Of a stretch of 64,000 bases of DNA, positions 43,299 through 53,699 are shown in pieces. A program made the position numbers and the translations under genes. Position 1 is the first letter of the stretch; every line of letters starts with the position of its first letter. The notes under the pieces are model-generated. The model was not told the DNA's origin. It was given only the letters and a program-made list of their open reading frames with translations, and searched no databases. The DNA comes from Actinomycetales bacterium (GTDB taxonomy: Bacteria; Actinomycetota; Actinomycetes; Nanopelagicales; Nanopelagicaceae), in assembly GCA_018969585.1 (NCBI GenBank), contig JAGWYB010000002.1:1-64000 (forward strand). The letters are read 5' to 3'.

Positions 43299-44018
43299 CT
43301 ACCAGATTTTGAAGCCAGTTTGTACAGCCGCAAGCGCGGCTACACCCGCGTGAGCTGAGCGAAATACTGGCCTTCCCAGTTTTACTCCACGTGCACCGGC
43401 CGAGAGAAACCCTGCATATTCATCTTCAGATATGCCTCCCTCCGGGCCAATAACTAAAGTAACATCTTTTGGCGGTTGTAAATCAAAATTTTCACTCAAT
43501 TTCGAGTCGCTTGATTCATGGAAAACAAAAGTTAAATCGCTCTCTTGAATTCGATTCTTCAATTGCGCAGTTGTATGTACGTCGAGAATCTGAGGAATCC
43601 AACTTCTTCGAGATTGCTTCGTAGCTTCTCTAGCCCATGACTTCCATTTAGAAAGTGCGTCTTTTTCTTCTTTCCATTGTCCTATGGAGTTTGCTGCTTG
43701 CCAAGGAATAATGATGTCAGCACCTCCCTCGGTAAGTAATTCGATAGTCTCACGCGCCCTATCGCCCTTAGTTAAGGCTTGTGCAACCGTCAGAATGGTT
43801 CTCGGCCGAGATTCATCAATTACGTCAAGAATGCGACATCCAACATTTCTCTTATTTATATCGAGCACTTCAACTTCTGCGCGTCTTCCTGCTCCATTGG
43901 TAACAGAAATACGTTCGCCAACTTTTATACGCGCGACCCCGACATGGTGTGCCTCATCGCCTTCAATTACTACATCTCCGCGATCAGGAATGTTTTCAAC
44001 TATAAATAAGGGAAGCAT
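43299..44018 (-). CDS. rsmE: 16S rRNA (uracil1498-N3)-methyltransferase
   Basis: LVIGPEGGISEDEYAGF, LGRPVFRSAHAGVAALAAVQ. Confidence 0.93.
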   Translation of the reverse strand: MLPLFIVENIPDRGDVVIEGDEAHHVGVARIKVGERISVTNGAGRRAEVEVLDINKRNVGCRILDVIDESRPRTILTVAQALTKGDRARETIELLTEGGADIIIPWQAANSIGQWKEEKDALSKWKSWAREATKQSRRSWIPQILDVHTTAQLKNRIQESDLTFVFHESSDSKLSENFDLQPPKDVTLVIGPEGGISEDEYAGFLSAGARGVKLGRPVFRSAHAGVAALAAVQTGFKIW

Positions 44019-45118
44019 TACTGACCTCTTAACGCATCCCTGAATTTTGTAAACAAACCGCCTTCACTTCCTTTGCGAACTTGATTTGCTTGAGTCGCTT
44101 CGCCTCTCATTTTTGCGAATGATCGAAGCAACTCTTCTTCGGGCTTTGAAAGTTTTGTAGGAATTTCGACATTTAGGTGGACATAAAGTTCACCGCGGCC
44201 GCCGCCCCTTAGTCGAGTCATGCCCTTACCTCTTATTGGAATGACATCACCACTTTGCGCGCCAGGCTTGATCTCAACTGATATTTCACCATCTAGAGTC
44301 TCGACGCTCTGAGTGCTTCCGAGCGCTGCACTTGTCATCGGTACGTTTAGTTGGAGATGCAGATTGTCGCCGTCACGAACTAAAAATTCATGCTCCTCAA
44401 TTTCAATCTCTACGTATAGATCTCCGGCAGGACCACCACCGGGTCCGACCTCACCCTGGCCACTCAATTGAATTCGATTTCCAGAATCGACACCCGCTGG
44501 AATCTTTACATCAATCTCTCGCCGAGAACGTACCCGACCATCGCCATCACATTCTCGACAAGGATTAGCAATCACAGTTCCGTATCCCTGGCACGTTCCA
44601 CATGGCCGAGAGGTCATTACTTGCCCGATAAATGAACGAGTTACTTGTTGAACTTCGCCTCGCCCGCGACAGATATCGCAAGTTTTTGGTGAACTTCCTG
44701 ACTCGCATCCGTCGCCACCGCACTTGGTGCAGATAACTGCAGTTTCAACAGCTAGTTTTTTTGTCGATCCGAAACAGGCTTCGCCCAGATTTATATCTAC
44801 TCGAATTAGCGCATCTTGACCTTGTCGCATTCTTGGTCTTGGTCCACGCGCAGATCCGCCGCCGAAGAAAGCGTCCATAATGTCGCTGAAGCCTCCGAAG
44901 CCGCCGGCAAAACCATCTCCGCCTCGATCATATGAATTTCTTTTTTGCGGATCACTTAGAACTTCATAAGCTGCCGTAATCTCCTTGAATCTCTCCTGAA
45001 TCTTTGGATCTGGATTTACATCTGGATGCATCTCTCGGGCTAATTTTCGATAAGCGCGTTTAATCTCATCCTGAGAGGCGCTTCGATCAATTCCGAGGGT
45101 TTGATACAGATCAGCCAT
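44018..45118 (-). CDS. dnaJ: Chaperone DnaJ
   Basis: J domain with HPD; four CxxCxGxG-type repeats; next to hrcA. Confidence 0.95.
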   Translation of the reverse strand: MADLYQTLGIDRSASQDEIKRAYRKLAREMHPDVNPDPKIQERFKEITAAYEVLSDPQKRNSYDRGGDGFAGGFGGFSDIMDAFFGGGSARGPRPRMRQGQDALIRVDINLGEACFGSTKKLAVETAVICTKCGGDGCESGSSPKTCDICRGRGEVQQVTRSFIGQVMTSRPCGTCQGYGTVIANPCRECDGDGRVRSRREIDVKIPAGVDSGNRIQLSGQGEVGPGGGPAGDLYVEIEIEEHEFLVRDGDNLHLQLNVPMTSAALGSTQSVETLDGEISVEIKPGAQSGDVIPIRGKGMTRLRGGGRGELYVHLNVEIPTKLSKPEEELLRSFAKMRGEATQANQVRKGSEGGLFTKFRDALRGQ

Positions 45119-46131
45119 TACTTGCCATCCGTTATGAATCTTCCGACGTAACGTGCCACTGCTTGGACAGCTGACATAGAAGTTGAGTAATCCATACGTG
45201 TGGGGCCTAGAACTCCAAGAGCACCCAAAGAATTACCGTCATTGCCGTATCCCATTGTTACCAAACTTGTTGTCTTTAAACTTTTTTCGGATTGTTCTGA
45301 TCCAATTCTTACACGCATAGACTCTCCTGAATCACTGAGGAGCCTGAGAAGAACTACTTGCTCTTCCAGAGTTTCAAGAACTCCATGAATATCACTAGAG
45401 ACTTCATTTCCAGACCTCGTTAGGTTAGCGGTCCCGGCCAGCACCACTCGCTCCTCAGGCTTTTCCAGAGACATCTCAATAAGGTTTGAAATAATTAGCG
45501 CTGAAGATGTTCTTTCTTCGCGAGATAAAGATTCTAGTATCGATTCAAGAGAATTCGAGACATCGGCCATGCTCTTACCTACAACCAAATTATTCATCTT
45601 TGTCTTTAATTCAGAAAGTGATTTCTCAGCTAGTGAATATGGTAATTCTAAAACTCGCTGTTCAACTCGGCCCGTATTTGTGATTAATACGAGCATCAGC
45701 CTTCTTGAAGTTAACAAAAGTAGTTCTATGTGACGCACTTTAGATTTTGTAATCATGGGATATTGAACGACCGCAACCTGCTTGGTAACTTGAGCAAGAA
45801 GGCGGACCGTCCTCATTACTACATCATCTAAATCATTTGCACCTTCAAGAAATGTTTCAATGGCTCGACGTTCTGCGGCAGATAGTGGTTTTATTTTCGC
45901 TAACTTATCGACAAAGAGTCGATAACCTTTATCGGTTGGAATTCGTCCCGCACTCGTATGAGGTTGCGTAATTAGACCAGCTTCTTCTAACACTGCCATC
46001 TCATTTCTGATGGTGGCCGAGGAAATTCCTAGACCGTGACGCTCGGCGATAGATCTAGAGCCAACTGGCTCTTCGGTAGCTACGTACTCTTCGACAATCG
46101 CACGCAAGATTTCTAACTGTCTGGATTCCAT
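45118..46131 (-). CDS. hrcA: Heat-inducible transcription repressor HrcA
   Basis: EPVGSRSIAERHGLGISSATIRNEMAVLEEAGLI. Confidence 0.95.
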   Translation of the reverse strand: MESRQLEILRAIVEEYVATEEPVGSRSIAERHGLGISSATIRNEMAVLEEAGLITQPHTSAGRIPTDKGYRLFVDKLAKIKPLSAAERRAIETFLEGANDLDDVVMRTVRLLAQVTKQVAVVQYPMITKSKVRHIELLLLTSRRLMLVLITNTGRVEQRVLELPYSLAEKSLSELKTKMNNLVVGKSMADVSNSLESILESLSREERTSSALIISNLIEMSLEKPEERVVLAGTANLTRSGNEVSSDIHGVLETLEEQVVLLRLLSDSGESMRVRIGSEQSEKSLKTTSLVTMGYGNDGNSLGALGVLGPTRMDYSTSMSAVQAVARYVGRFITDGK

Positions 46132-46137
46132 AGCAAC

Positions 46138-46482
46138 CTACAGCGAAGCTATCCCAAATGTTGCGATCAAAAGTAAAAGCATCGCAGGAAATGCGGTCCG
46201 CGATTTATTTGAACGAAAATGGAAGAAAATTGCGCCCGCCATAATGATCCAAATTGTGATTAATCCGTAAATTTGTAGATCTAAATTATCAAGTGCAAAA
46301 CCAACAACTAGTGAGAGCGCTGCCAAAGTTTCTAACATTCCAACTAACCTTGCCAAACCATCTGGAACATTTACATCTCTGGTCCCAGATAAGCCTGCGG
46401 CGCTTCCGCTAGCTTTTGAGAGCCCAGCGATCAAGAAAACAACCGCCAGGAATAGGACAATCACCGTGTTTGCAGTCTGCAT
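46138..46482 (-). CDS. DoxX-like small membrane protein
   Basis: Four hydrophobic segments, DoxX-type FLIAGLSKASGS start. Confidence 0.6.
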   Translation of the reverse strand: MQTANTVIVLFLAVVFLIAGLSKASGSAAGLSGTRDVNVPDGLARLVGMLETLAALSLVVGFALDNLDLQIYGLITIWIIMAGAIFFHFRSNKSRTAFPAMLLLLIATFGIASL

Positions 46483-46496
46483 AGGGAGTGAAGTTA

Positions 46497-47696
46497 CTAC
46501 ACCAACAATTCTCGCACTATTCGATCTGCTATCAAGCGTCCCGTTGCTGTTAGAACGAGGCGAGAATCACTCCATGTCGAACTTTCGATATGCCCAGAAT
46601 TCTTGAATTGATTAGCAACTTCCAATTGTTTATCAGAGAGCTTATCTAATTGAATTCCATCTCTGGTGCGGATTCTTAACATCACAAATTCATCTTTGAT
46701 GTTTTCCATGGTCAAGACTTCACTATCTTGTTCAGGTGACTTGTTTTGTTGAATCAATTCTTGATACTTCACTGGGTGCTTTACGTTCCACCAGCGCCGA
46801 CCATTCACAAAGGAATGTGCGCCTGGTCCTACTCCCCACCATGAATTTCCATTCCAATATGCCTTGTTATGTAAGCTTTCAGCGCCAGGTTTCGCCCAAT
46901 TGCTTAACTCATACCAATCAAAACCTTTGCTGGTGGCTGCGGCGTCAAACAAAAGATATTTTTCTGCAGTTTCATCTTCAGGTGGCATCGTTAATTCACC
47001 GCGCTTGATTTGGGCAGCAAGTTTGGTTCCCGCTTCAACAATGAGTGCATAGGCGCTTATATGGTTTATTGGTAATTCCATCGCTGATTCAAAACTTGTT
47101 TTCCAATCATCAATACTTTCGCCCGGAACGCCATAGATTAGGTCAACGCTCAGATGTTCAAAGCCTGCGCCCTTCGCGAGTTCACAGCTTGTGACCACAT
47201 TTTCTGGGTTGTGAGTTCTATCCAATGCCTTCAATACGTGAGGTACTGCGGATTGCATTCCCATAGAGATTCTATTTACGCCGAGTTTTCTAATTGAATC
47301 CAAAAAAGGTTTAGTTACAGTGTCTGGATTCGCTTCAAGAGTTATTTCAGCGTTCGGGTCTAAATCAAATAGATTTGAAATTCTAGTAATTACTCGTCCC
47401 ACCTCCTCTGCTGGAAGTAACGAAGGCGTGCCTCCCCCGAAGAAAATTGTTTCGACTTGGGAATTCCCTAATTTTTTCGCCGCTTGCTCAATTTCTCCGA
47501 GGGCTGAATCAATGTATGTGTTCGTAATCTGAATTAAATTAGATGAATTAAGTTCACCTGGGGTATATGTATTGAAGTCACAATAACCACATCGCTTCAC
47601 GCAGTATGGAACATGAATATAGAACGAGAGATTCGCGCTCCCGTTACTTCTTTCCTTTGCCACCTTCGCCATCCGTATTCGTCGAGAGCGCAGCAA
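46497..47696 (-). CDS. hemW: HemW, radical SAM coproporphyrinogen III oxidase-like protein
   Basis: [34 protein letters not shown]. Start uncertain (overlaps lepA 3' end). Confidence 0.92.
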   Translation of the reverse strand: MLRSRRIRMAKVAKERSNGSANLSFYIHVPYCVKRCGYCDFNTYTPGELNSSNLIQITNTYIDSALGEIEQAAKKLGNSQVETIFFGGGTPSLLPAEEVGRVITRISNLFDLDPNAEITLEANPDTVTKPFLDSIRKLGVNRISMGMQSAVPHVLKALDRTHNPENVVTSCELAKGAGFEHLSVDLIYGVPGESIDDWKTSFESAMELPINHISAYALIVEAGTKLAAQIKRGELTMPPEDETAEKYLLFDAAATSKGFDWYELSNWAKPGAESLHNKAYWNGNSWWGVGPGAHSFVNGRRWWNVKHPVKYQELIQQNKSPEQDSEVLTMENIKDEFVMLRIRTRDGIQLDKLSDKQLEVANQFKNSGHIESSTWSDSRLVLTATGRLIADRIVRELLV

Positions 47697-49512
47697 TAAA
47701 GGCCTCCTGCGGAACTTCTACTCGGCCAACCATTTTCATTCGCTTTTTGCCCTCTTTCTGCTTTTCGAGCAATTTTCGCTTTCGAGTAATGTCGCCGCCG
47801 TAACATTTTGCTAAAACATCTTTACGAATTGCTCGTATATTTTCGCGAGCTATGATTTTCGCTCCTATAGCTGCCTGAATAGGAACTTCGAATTGTTGCC
47901 TTGGAATTAACTCTCGTAATTTCCCAGTCATCATTACTCCGTATGGGTAAGCCTTCTCACGATGAACTATGGAACTAAAAGCATCAACGGTATCGCCTTG
48001 TAGCAATATATCTACCTTAACTAGATCGCCTTCCGCTTCTCCGATAGGTTCGTAATCAAGCGATGCATAACCCTTAGTTCGTGATTTCAATTGATCGAAA
48101 AAGTCGAAGACTATTTCGGCTAGCGGCAAGGTATATCTAATTTCAACGCGATCTTCGGATAGATAATCCATGCCACCAAGTACACCGCGACGGGATTGGC
48201 ATAAGTCCATAATTGTTCCAATGAATTCGGATGGAGAGAGAATTGTGGCTTTAATAATTGGTTCAAATACTTTTTCAACTTTGCCGTTTGGGTATTCGCT
48301 CGGGTTTGTGACGATTTTTTCCTTACCGTCATCTAAATAGACTCGGTAAACCACGTTTGGAGCAGTCGAAATTAGGGAGAGATTGAATTCGCGCTCTAAT
48401 CGTTCTCTGACAATTTCCATGTGCAAGAGCCCAAGGAATCCACATCGAAAACCAAATCCAAGAGCAGCAGAGGTTTCAGGCTCATAAACCAGAGCAGCAT
48501 CGTTTAATTGCAGTTTATCGAGCGCATCTCGAAGCATTGGATAATCGTCACCATCTATTGGATAGAGGCCTGAGAAAACCATGGGTTTAGGATCTTTATA
48601 GCCCGAAAGCGCTTCTTTCGCCGGATTTTGATAGGAAGTTACGGTATCGCCGACTCGTGATTGGCGAACATCCTTTACGCCGGTAATTAAATAACCAACT
48701 TCGCCGACTCCAAGTCCAGAACTACTTACTGGCTCCGGTGAAATAACTCCGATATCCAATAACTCATGCTTCACGCCGGTTGAAATCATCTGGATCTGTT
48801 CTCTTGGAGATAATTTTCCATCGAATACACGAACGTAAGTAACAACGCCTCTGTAAGTGTCATAAACCGAATCAAAAATTAGCGCTCGCGCGGGCGCATC
48901 CGGTGAGCCTTTAGGCGCCGGGATTTGGGCAACAATCTGATCCAGCAACTCTGTGACTCCGTCACCTGTTTTTCCAGAGACCCGAAGGCAATCCGAGGGC
49001 TGGCAACCCACTAACTTGGAGAGTTCGATTGCAAACTTTTCCGGTTGAGCAGCTGGTAGATCAATCTTATTTAGAACTGGAATGATGGTGAGATCATTCT
49101 CCATAGCCAAATACAGATTAGCTAAAGTTTGGGCTTCTATTCCTTGCGCGCAATCAACTAAAAGAATGGCGCCCTCGCAGGCAGCAAGCGATCGAGAGAC
49201 TTCATAAGTGAAATCAACGTGACCAGGAGTATCAATCATATTTAAGATGTAATCCTTGCCATCGATCCCGGAACGCCAAGGCAATCGAACTGCTTGACTC
49301 TTAATCGTGATACCTCGTTCGCGCTCAATATCCATTCGATCCAGATATTGCTCTCGCATATTTCGCGCTTCAACAACGCCAGTTATTCCTAGCATTCGGT
49401 CAGCTAAAGTTGATTTACCGTGATCTATATGAGCGATTATGCAGAAATTCCGGATTTGTTCCGGATTTGTGTGCGCCGGTTGCGGTGCTTTGGCTAAAGG
49501 TATAGCGGGCAA
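47644..49512 (-). CDS. lepA: Elongation factor 4
   Basis: [61 protein letters not shown]. Confidence 0.96.
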   Translation of the reverse strand: MPAIPLAKAPQPAHTNPEQIRNFCIIAHIDHGKSTLADRMLGITGVVEARNMREQYLDRMDIERERGITIKSQAVRLPWRSGIDGKDYILNMIDTPGHVDFTYEVSRSLAACEGAILLVDCAQGIEAQTLANLYLAMENDLTIIPVLNKIDLPAAQPEKFAIELSKLVGCQPSDCLRVSGKTGDGVTELLDQIVAQIPAPKGSPDAPARALIFDSVYDTYRGVVTYVRVFDGKLSPREQIQMISTGVKHELLDIGVISPEPVSSSGLGVGEVGYLITGVKDVRQSRVGDTVTSYQNPAKEALSGYKDPKPMVFSGLYPIDGDDYPMLRDALDKLQLNDAALVYEPETSAALGFGFRCGFLGLLHMEIVRERLEREFNLSLISTAPNVVYRVYLDDGKEKIVTNPSEYPNGKVEKVFEPIIKATILSPSEFIGTIMDLCQSRRGVLGGMDYLSEDRVEIRYTLPLAEIVFDFFDQLKSRTKGYASLDYEPIGEAEGDLVKVDILLQGDTVDAFSSIVHREKAYPYGVMMTGKLRELIPRQQFEVPIQAAIGAKIIARENIRAIRKDVLAKCYGGDITRKRKLLEKQKEGKKRMKMVGRVEVPQEAFIAALSTNTDGEGGKGKK

Positions 49513-49533
49513 AGTCCGCCTCGATTTATCTTA

Positions 49534-49803
49534 TTAGCGGACGCCGGCCTTATTGGCGGCCTTGGCCATCGCTGACTTTTTATTGGCAGCTTGATTGGAA
49601 TGAATTACACCTTTTGAAACTGCAACATCTAGTTCTCTAGATGCAGTCTTAAGTTCGGAGGCAATTATCTTGCTGTCACCAGATGTCAATGAATCACGGA
49701 AGCGGCGAATCGCGGTCTTGAAAGACGAGCGGACTGATTTGTTTCTTAGTCGCGCCTTCTCATTTGTCTTGATTCGCTTAATCTGGGACTTGATATTTGC
49801 CAC
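49534..49803 (-). CDS. rpsT: 30S ribosomal protein S20
   Basis: [46 protein letters not shown]. Confidence 0.95.
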   Translation of the reverse strand: MANIKSQIKRIKTNEKARLRNKSVRSSFKTAIRRFRDSLTSGDSKIIASELKTASRELDVAVSKGVIHSNQAANKKSAMAKAANKAGVR

Positions 49804-49863
49804 GGTGCCTTCCTTGCTTTATCGAATGCGAGCGCGCAGAGTATCAGTAGGCGATATACCTTC

Positions 49864-50844
49864 TCAAACTGAGGCTGAAGCGCCACCTCGGGCAACGTTC
49901 TCAGCAATCGCTAGAACCGCTCTCTCCAGCGCAAAAGCGCCATCCACCTCGCCACCTTTAATACCGACGTCAGCTTTAGATAATTCTGTAATTGCAAAGG
50001 TAATCATCCCTGGTCGCCATTTGTTTAATTGCCGCCTGGCTTTATCTATTTGCCAAGGCGCCATTCCCAATGCACCGGCGAGTTCAAATGACTTTACATG
50101 CTTTGGTGCGTCTGAAACTTTTGCAAGCGCCCTTACGGAACTTGCGATTGCTGAGACAATCATTACTGGATCCGTACCGGATTCAAGTGCATTGCGAAGC
50201 GAAATTAAAGAGTTTTTAGAATCACCCAAAATAACTGCATCCGCCACATCGAAGCCTGTAGCTTCTACTCGACCTTGATAATATTTAGAAATATCGGTCT
50301 CATCAATCGTAATTTTTTTCGGATCTGTATCGGAAGAAATTTGGCTACAAGCTGATGCTAATTCACGAGTATCGTTTCCAGTTGCGTCGACTAAAGCTTC
50401 TATGCCATCTTGAGAAATCTTTCTTCCGTGTCGCGCGAACTCATTCTTAACAAATTCAGCTTTATCGCTCGCCTTCTTTAGGGGCTCGCAAGCCACATAC
50501 TCTGGTTTCAATTTCTTGATTTTCTCTATCAATCCTTTACCTTTTACGCCTCCAGCATGGAGAAAAATCAAATGGAGATTTGGGTCGACTTCAAACTTTT
50601 CAAAATATTGATTAATTTCTTCACTTACCTCAGCGACGCTGTCTTGCAGGTCTTTTACAATAATCACTCGCTTCTCTGAAAATAGTGATGGCGCTACCAC
50701 GTCGGAAAATTTCCCAACTTCTAACTCAGATCCCATTAGCGTGGTCCGCTCAAAATCACTCCGCGCGGCGAGAGCAACCTCAAGCGCCCGATCCGCTAGC
50801 GCTTCCTCTGGGCCATGAATCAAAACTATTTCAGTTATTGCCAA
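49864..50844 (-). CDS. holA: DNA polymerase III subunit delta
   Basis: Size, order rpsT-holA-comEC; ...HGPEEALADRALEV..., KWRPGMITFAITELSKADVGIKGG. Confidence 0.88.
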   Translation of the reverse strand: MAITEIVLIHGPEEALADRALEVALAARSDFERTTLMGSELEVGKFSDVVAPSLFSEKRVIIVKDLQDSVAEVSEEINQYFEKFEVDPNLHLIFLHAGGVKGKGLIEKIKKLKPEYVACEPLKKASDKAEFVKNEFARHGRKISQDGIEALVDATGNDTRELASACSQISSDTDPKKITIDETDISKYYQGRVEATGFDVADAVILGDSKNSLISLRNALESGTDPVMIVSAIASSVRALAKVSDAPKHVKSFELAGALGMAPWQIDKARRQLNKWRPGMITFAITELSKADVGIKGGEVDGAFALERAVLAIAENVARGGASASV

Positions 50845-52817
50845 CTAATTTTCCACCATTCTTTCCCAAGTCTTCGGGAAGAGAATACTGGCTTATCTTG
50901 ATTACCGCTCCAACTAATCGCAATTGATCCAGAAATGTCCGTTCTTTCAACTACTCCGATGGACTGCAGTTGTCTAATGAGTTCGTGGTCGGGATGACCA
51001 TACGAGTTTGTGCCCACGCTGATTAGAAACCGTTTTGCTGATTGAAATAGGTTTATTGCCTGATATTTAGAACCATGGTGAGGAACCTTAATAATGTCTA
51101 TCTCTGAAAGATCATTTTCACGAAGAAGCGCTTCCTGGGCTCCTGGCTCAATATCCCCGGTAATTAAAATCTCAATCCCTGAGAGATCAGCTCGGATAAC
51201 TAAACTGCGATTATTTTCTAGAGAGCCGTCGCCTTTAATTGATTCGAAAGTTTCATCGACACTTCTTGGCCAGATTACGTTTAATTTCACATCACCAACC
51301 GAAGCTGAAAATCCAGCGCTCACAACTCTCGCCTTATTTCCAAATTCTTCCATATTTACAAAGGGATGATTTAGCCATATTTGGCCGACCGCATTGCGAT
51401 CTATAGCTGAAATTCCATTGTAATGATCTGCATGTTCGTGACTTAAGACAATTAGCGGTAGGTATCTAATTCCGAAATTCGAAAGACATTTCTCAAGAAG
51501 TTTCGGATCAGGCCCAGCATCAAACAAGATGGCTTCTTTCTCTCCTACGCGGATCAATAAAGCGTCTCCCTGACCAACGTCGCATTGGCCGATAACCCAA
51601 TTTTTCCCAGGAAAAGTTAAAGATGAATTACTAGAAATCACAAGTAACGGCAACAATCCCAAGATTAGAATCCGCCGACTTTTACTCCTCATTGCCACGA
51701 ATAGAGTGATTGCTAGAAGAATCAATAATGGGCTGCTAGAAACATCGGGAAAATTCTCGCTCCAACTTGAGACAAAAACGATCCATTTACAGGCAAAATC
51801 GGCCAAGTAAACTAATAAATCAGCCAAATATGGAATCGGAATCGCAAAAATAGTGGCAAGAAAACCCAAGATAGTAATGAATCCAATAACGGGTGAGACA
51901 GTCACGTTTATCAATATTGTTCCTAGATTCATTGAACCTGCTAGATACATCAGGTATGGCGCGCAGAAAATTGATGCCGAAAGTGGAATTGAAATCAGAT
52001 CCCGTATTGCCGCTGGTCCAGACAATCTCGAAGCGATTCTTGGCGCTAGATAGATCAATCCTGCCGTCCCAAGTACGCTCAAAATGAATCCAGGTTCTAG
52101 TGCTTGAAGTGGATTAATTACAAGTAATAAAAGAATGGCAGTTGCAAGCGCATTCTTGGCTTGGTTCTCCCGACCCAGAAATTTGGCCAATAAATAACTA
52201 CCAGTCATAAGAGCGGCTCTTAGAACCGAAGGGGTGGGTCGAACCAAGAAAACAAATAGAACTAGGGAAACTGAAGTTACCAAAACTCGCGGTCTGCGAT
52301 TAGGAAATAGGAATGCAAGTAAGTTAAAGATGAAAGTCCCAACAATGGCAAAGTTGGCTCCACTTACGGCAGTCAGATGAGCTAATCCTGCCTTTCGCAT
52401 GAGCTCGGTTAACTCAGCGCTCTGCAAGCTGGTATCTCCGATTACCATTCCAGGTATCAGCGATGATGAGTCACTATTTAATTTTTCGGCTCTCTCTCGA
52501 AGCGCAACTCTAAGCAGATCTAAACTGTTTCGTATAAGTGGCTCAGAGATAATCTCTAGCGAAGTCGATTTGGCATATAGGACGCCCGCCACTTTTCGTT
52601 CCTTAGACTGATTAAATCTGCCGGAAAGAGTTATCTTGTCACCCGGATTAAACTTCCTTGCTTCTTTACCATCCAAAATTATCCGCAACGGAAGTCGAAA
52701 TTTATGTCGTTCAGTTGCATATGAAACTTCCTCTAATCGCAGTAGAAATGTAATTCTTGAAGGAATCGATTTTGATCCAGCAACTCTTGGGCGAGTTAAA
52801 TTAGGGTCAGTCATCAC
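50835..52817 (-). CDS. comEC: ComEC/Rec2 family competence protein (track start; true N-terminus probably further upstream)
   Basis: GLAHLTAVSGANFAIV competence domain; C-terminal MBL-like QCDVGQGDALLI...LSHEHADHYNG. Confidence 0.9.
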   Translation of the reverse strand: MMTDPNLTRPRVAGSKSIPSRITFLLRLEEVSYATERHKFRLPLRIILDGKEARKFNPGDKITLSGRFNQSKERKVAGVLYAKSTSLEIISEPLIRNSLDLLRVALRERAEKLNSDSSSLIPGMVIGDTSLQSAELTELMRKAGLAHLTAVSGANFAIVGTFIFNLLAFLFPNRRPRVLVTSVSLVLFVFLVRPTPSVLRAALMTGSYLLAKFLGRENQAKNALATAILLLLVINPLQALEPGFILSVLGTAGLIYLAPRIASRLSGPAAIRDLISIPLSASIFCAPYLMYLAGSMNLGTILINVTVSPVIGFITILGFLATIFAIPIPYLADLLVYLADFACKWIVFVSSWSENFPDVSSSPLLILLAITLFVAMRSKSRRILILGLLPLLVISSNSSLTFPGKNWVIGQCDVGQGDALLIRVGEKEAILFDAGPDPKLLEKCLSNFGIRYLPLIVLSHEHADHYNGISAIDRNAVGQIWLNHPFVNMEEFGNKARVVSAGFSASVGDVKLNVIWPRSVDETFESIKGDGSLENNRSLVIRADLSGIEILITGDIEPGAQEALLRENDLSEIDIIKVPHHGSKYQAINLFQSAKRFLISVGTNSYGHPDHELIRQLQSIGVVERTDISGSIAISWSGNQDKPVFSSRRLGKEWWKISWQ

Positions 52818-53072
52818 AACTCCAAGAGCTGTAATTTCTTGGCCATCCAGGCGATTTAAGGCGTAATTATCGAGCGCTAGAAAGTGAATCTGGATAATCG
52901 CTGACCCTAAAATCAGAGCGGCGATCGGAATTCTTAATTGTTTTATTGGAATTGAGAATAGTAAGAGAATAAAGATTAAAGTGAAAGCAATCTTTATATT
53001 GTTGTAGGTAACGGCAATTCCTACCCAAACGCCAAATGCGAGCGGCGTTAGAGGGATAAACGGCTCTCCATC
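52818..53072 (-). other. comEC: In-frame N-terminal extension of ComEC lacking any ATG/GTG/TTG
   Basis: Codon-by-codon reading: DGEPFIPLTPLAFGVWVGIAVTYNNIKIAFTLIFILLLFSIPIKQLRIPIAALILGSAIIQIHFLALDNYALNRLDGQEITALGV then VM...; bounded upstream by TAA at 53073-53075. Confidence 0.75.
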
Positions 53073-53641
53073 TTAGAGAAGGTTTTGTCACCAATACCTT
53101 CCACTTTCTTTAAATCCTCGATACTGACAAACGGTCCATTTAACTTTCGATATTCAACAATGCGCTTGGCAAAGATTTCGCCTATTCCTGGCAAAGAATC
53201 AAATTGGGCGACCGTAGCTCGATTTACGTAAACTATTCCGCGAAATACTTCTTTTGCCTTTTTCGAGCCCTTAAATACATTCAAGCTCTCCCGCCCTAGA
53301 TAAATCTGTTCGCCGTCCTTGATCAGACGAGCAAGATTAAGTTGCGATAGATCAGTTCCAGTCTTCGCACCGCCAGCGGCTTTGATCGCATCGATTACAC
53401 GAGATCCAGAAATTAGTGGATACACGCCAGGCTTCTTCACCTCTCCGGCAACATGAACTAGAAGTGTTGTGGCGATCTGTTGTTCAACTACGCGAACTTG
53501 CGGTTTCTCAACGGCTTCGCCGCGAGAAATTAGTAATAAGAAAAGTGCAACGCACAATGCGCTCACCGAGCCAACTACGAGAGCTCTTTTTTGGTCAAGC
53601 GAGTACTCGATAGCCTGACTCTTTAGCGCTTGAAAATCCAC
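53048..53641 (-). CDS. comEA: ComEA-like competence DNA-binding protein (SLBB + HhH)
   Basis: N-terminal TM, VHVAGEVKKPGVYPL, VNRATVAQFDSLPGIGEIFAKRIVEYRKLNG. Confidence 0.93.
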   Translation of the reverse strand: MDFQALKSQAIEYSLDQKRALVVGSVSALCVALFLLLISRGEAVEKPQVRVVEQQIATTLLVHVAGEVKKPGVYPLISGSRVIDAIKAAGGAKTGTDLSQLNLARLIKDGEQIYLGRESLNVFKGSKKAKEVFRGIVYVNRATVAQFDSLPGIGEIFAKRIVEYRKLNGPFVSIEDLKKVEGIGDKTFSKMESRLSL

Positions 53642-53699
53642 CCGCGGATAACATCACTCTTAGGCTCGACCGTGTAGGTCAGAATCGTAAATTGTGGAT

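Noticed and set aside
45118-46160. CIRCE operator (TTAGCACTC-N9-GAGTGCTAA) for HrcA autoregulation
   Set aside because: Not seen upstream of hrcA or in the neighbouring intergenic gaps.
52867-53094. 75-aa minus-strand ORF between comEA and comEC
   Set aside because: Different frame from the hydrophobic ComEC extension; composition not protein-like and overlapping comEA; the comEC frame is the better explanation.
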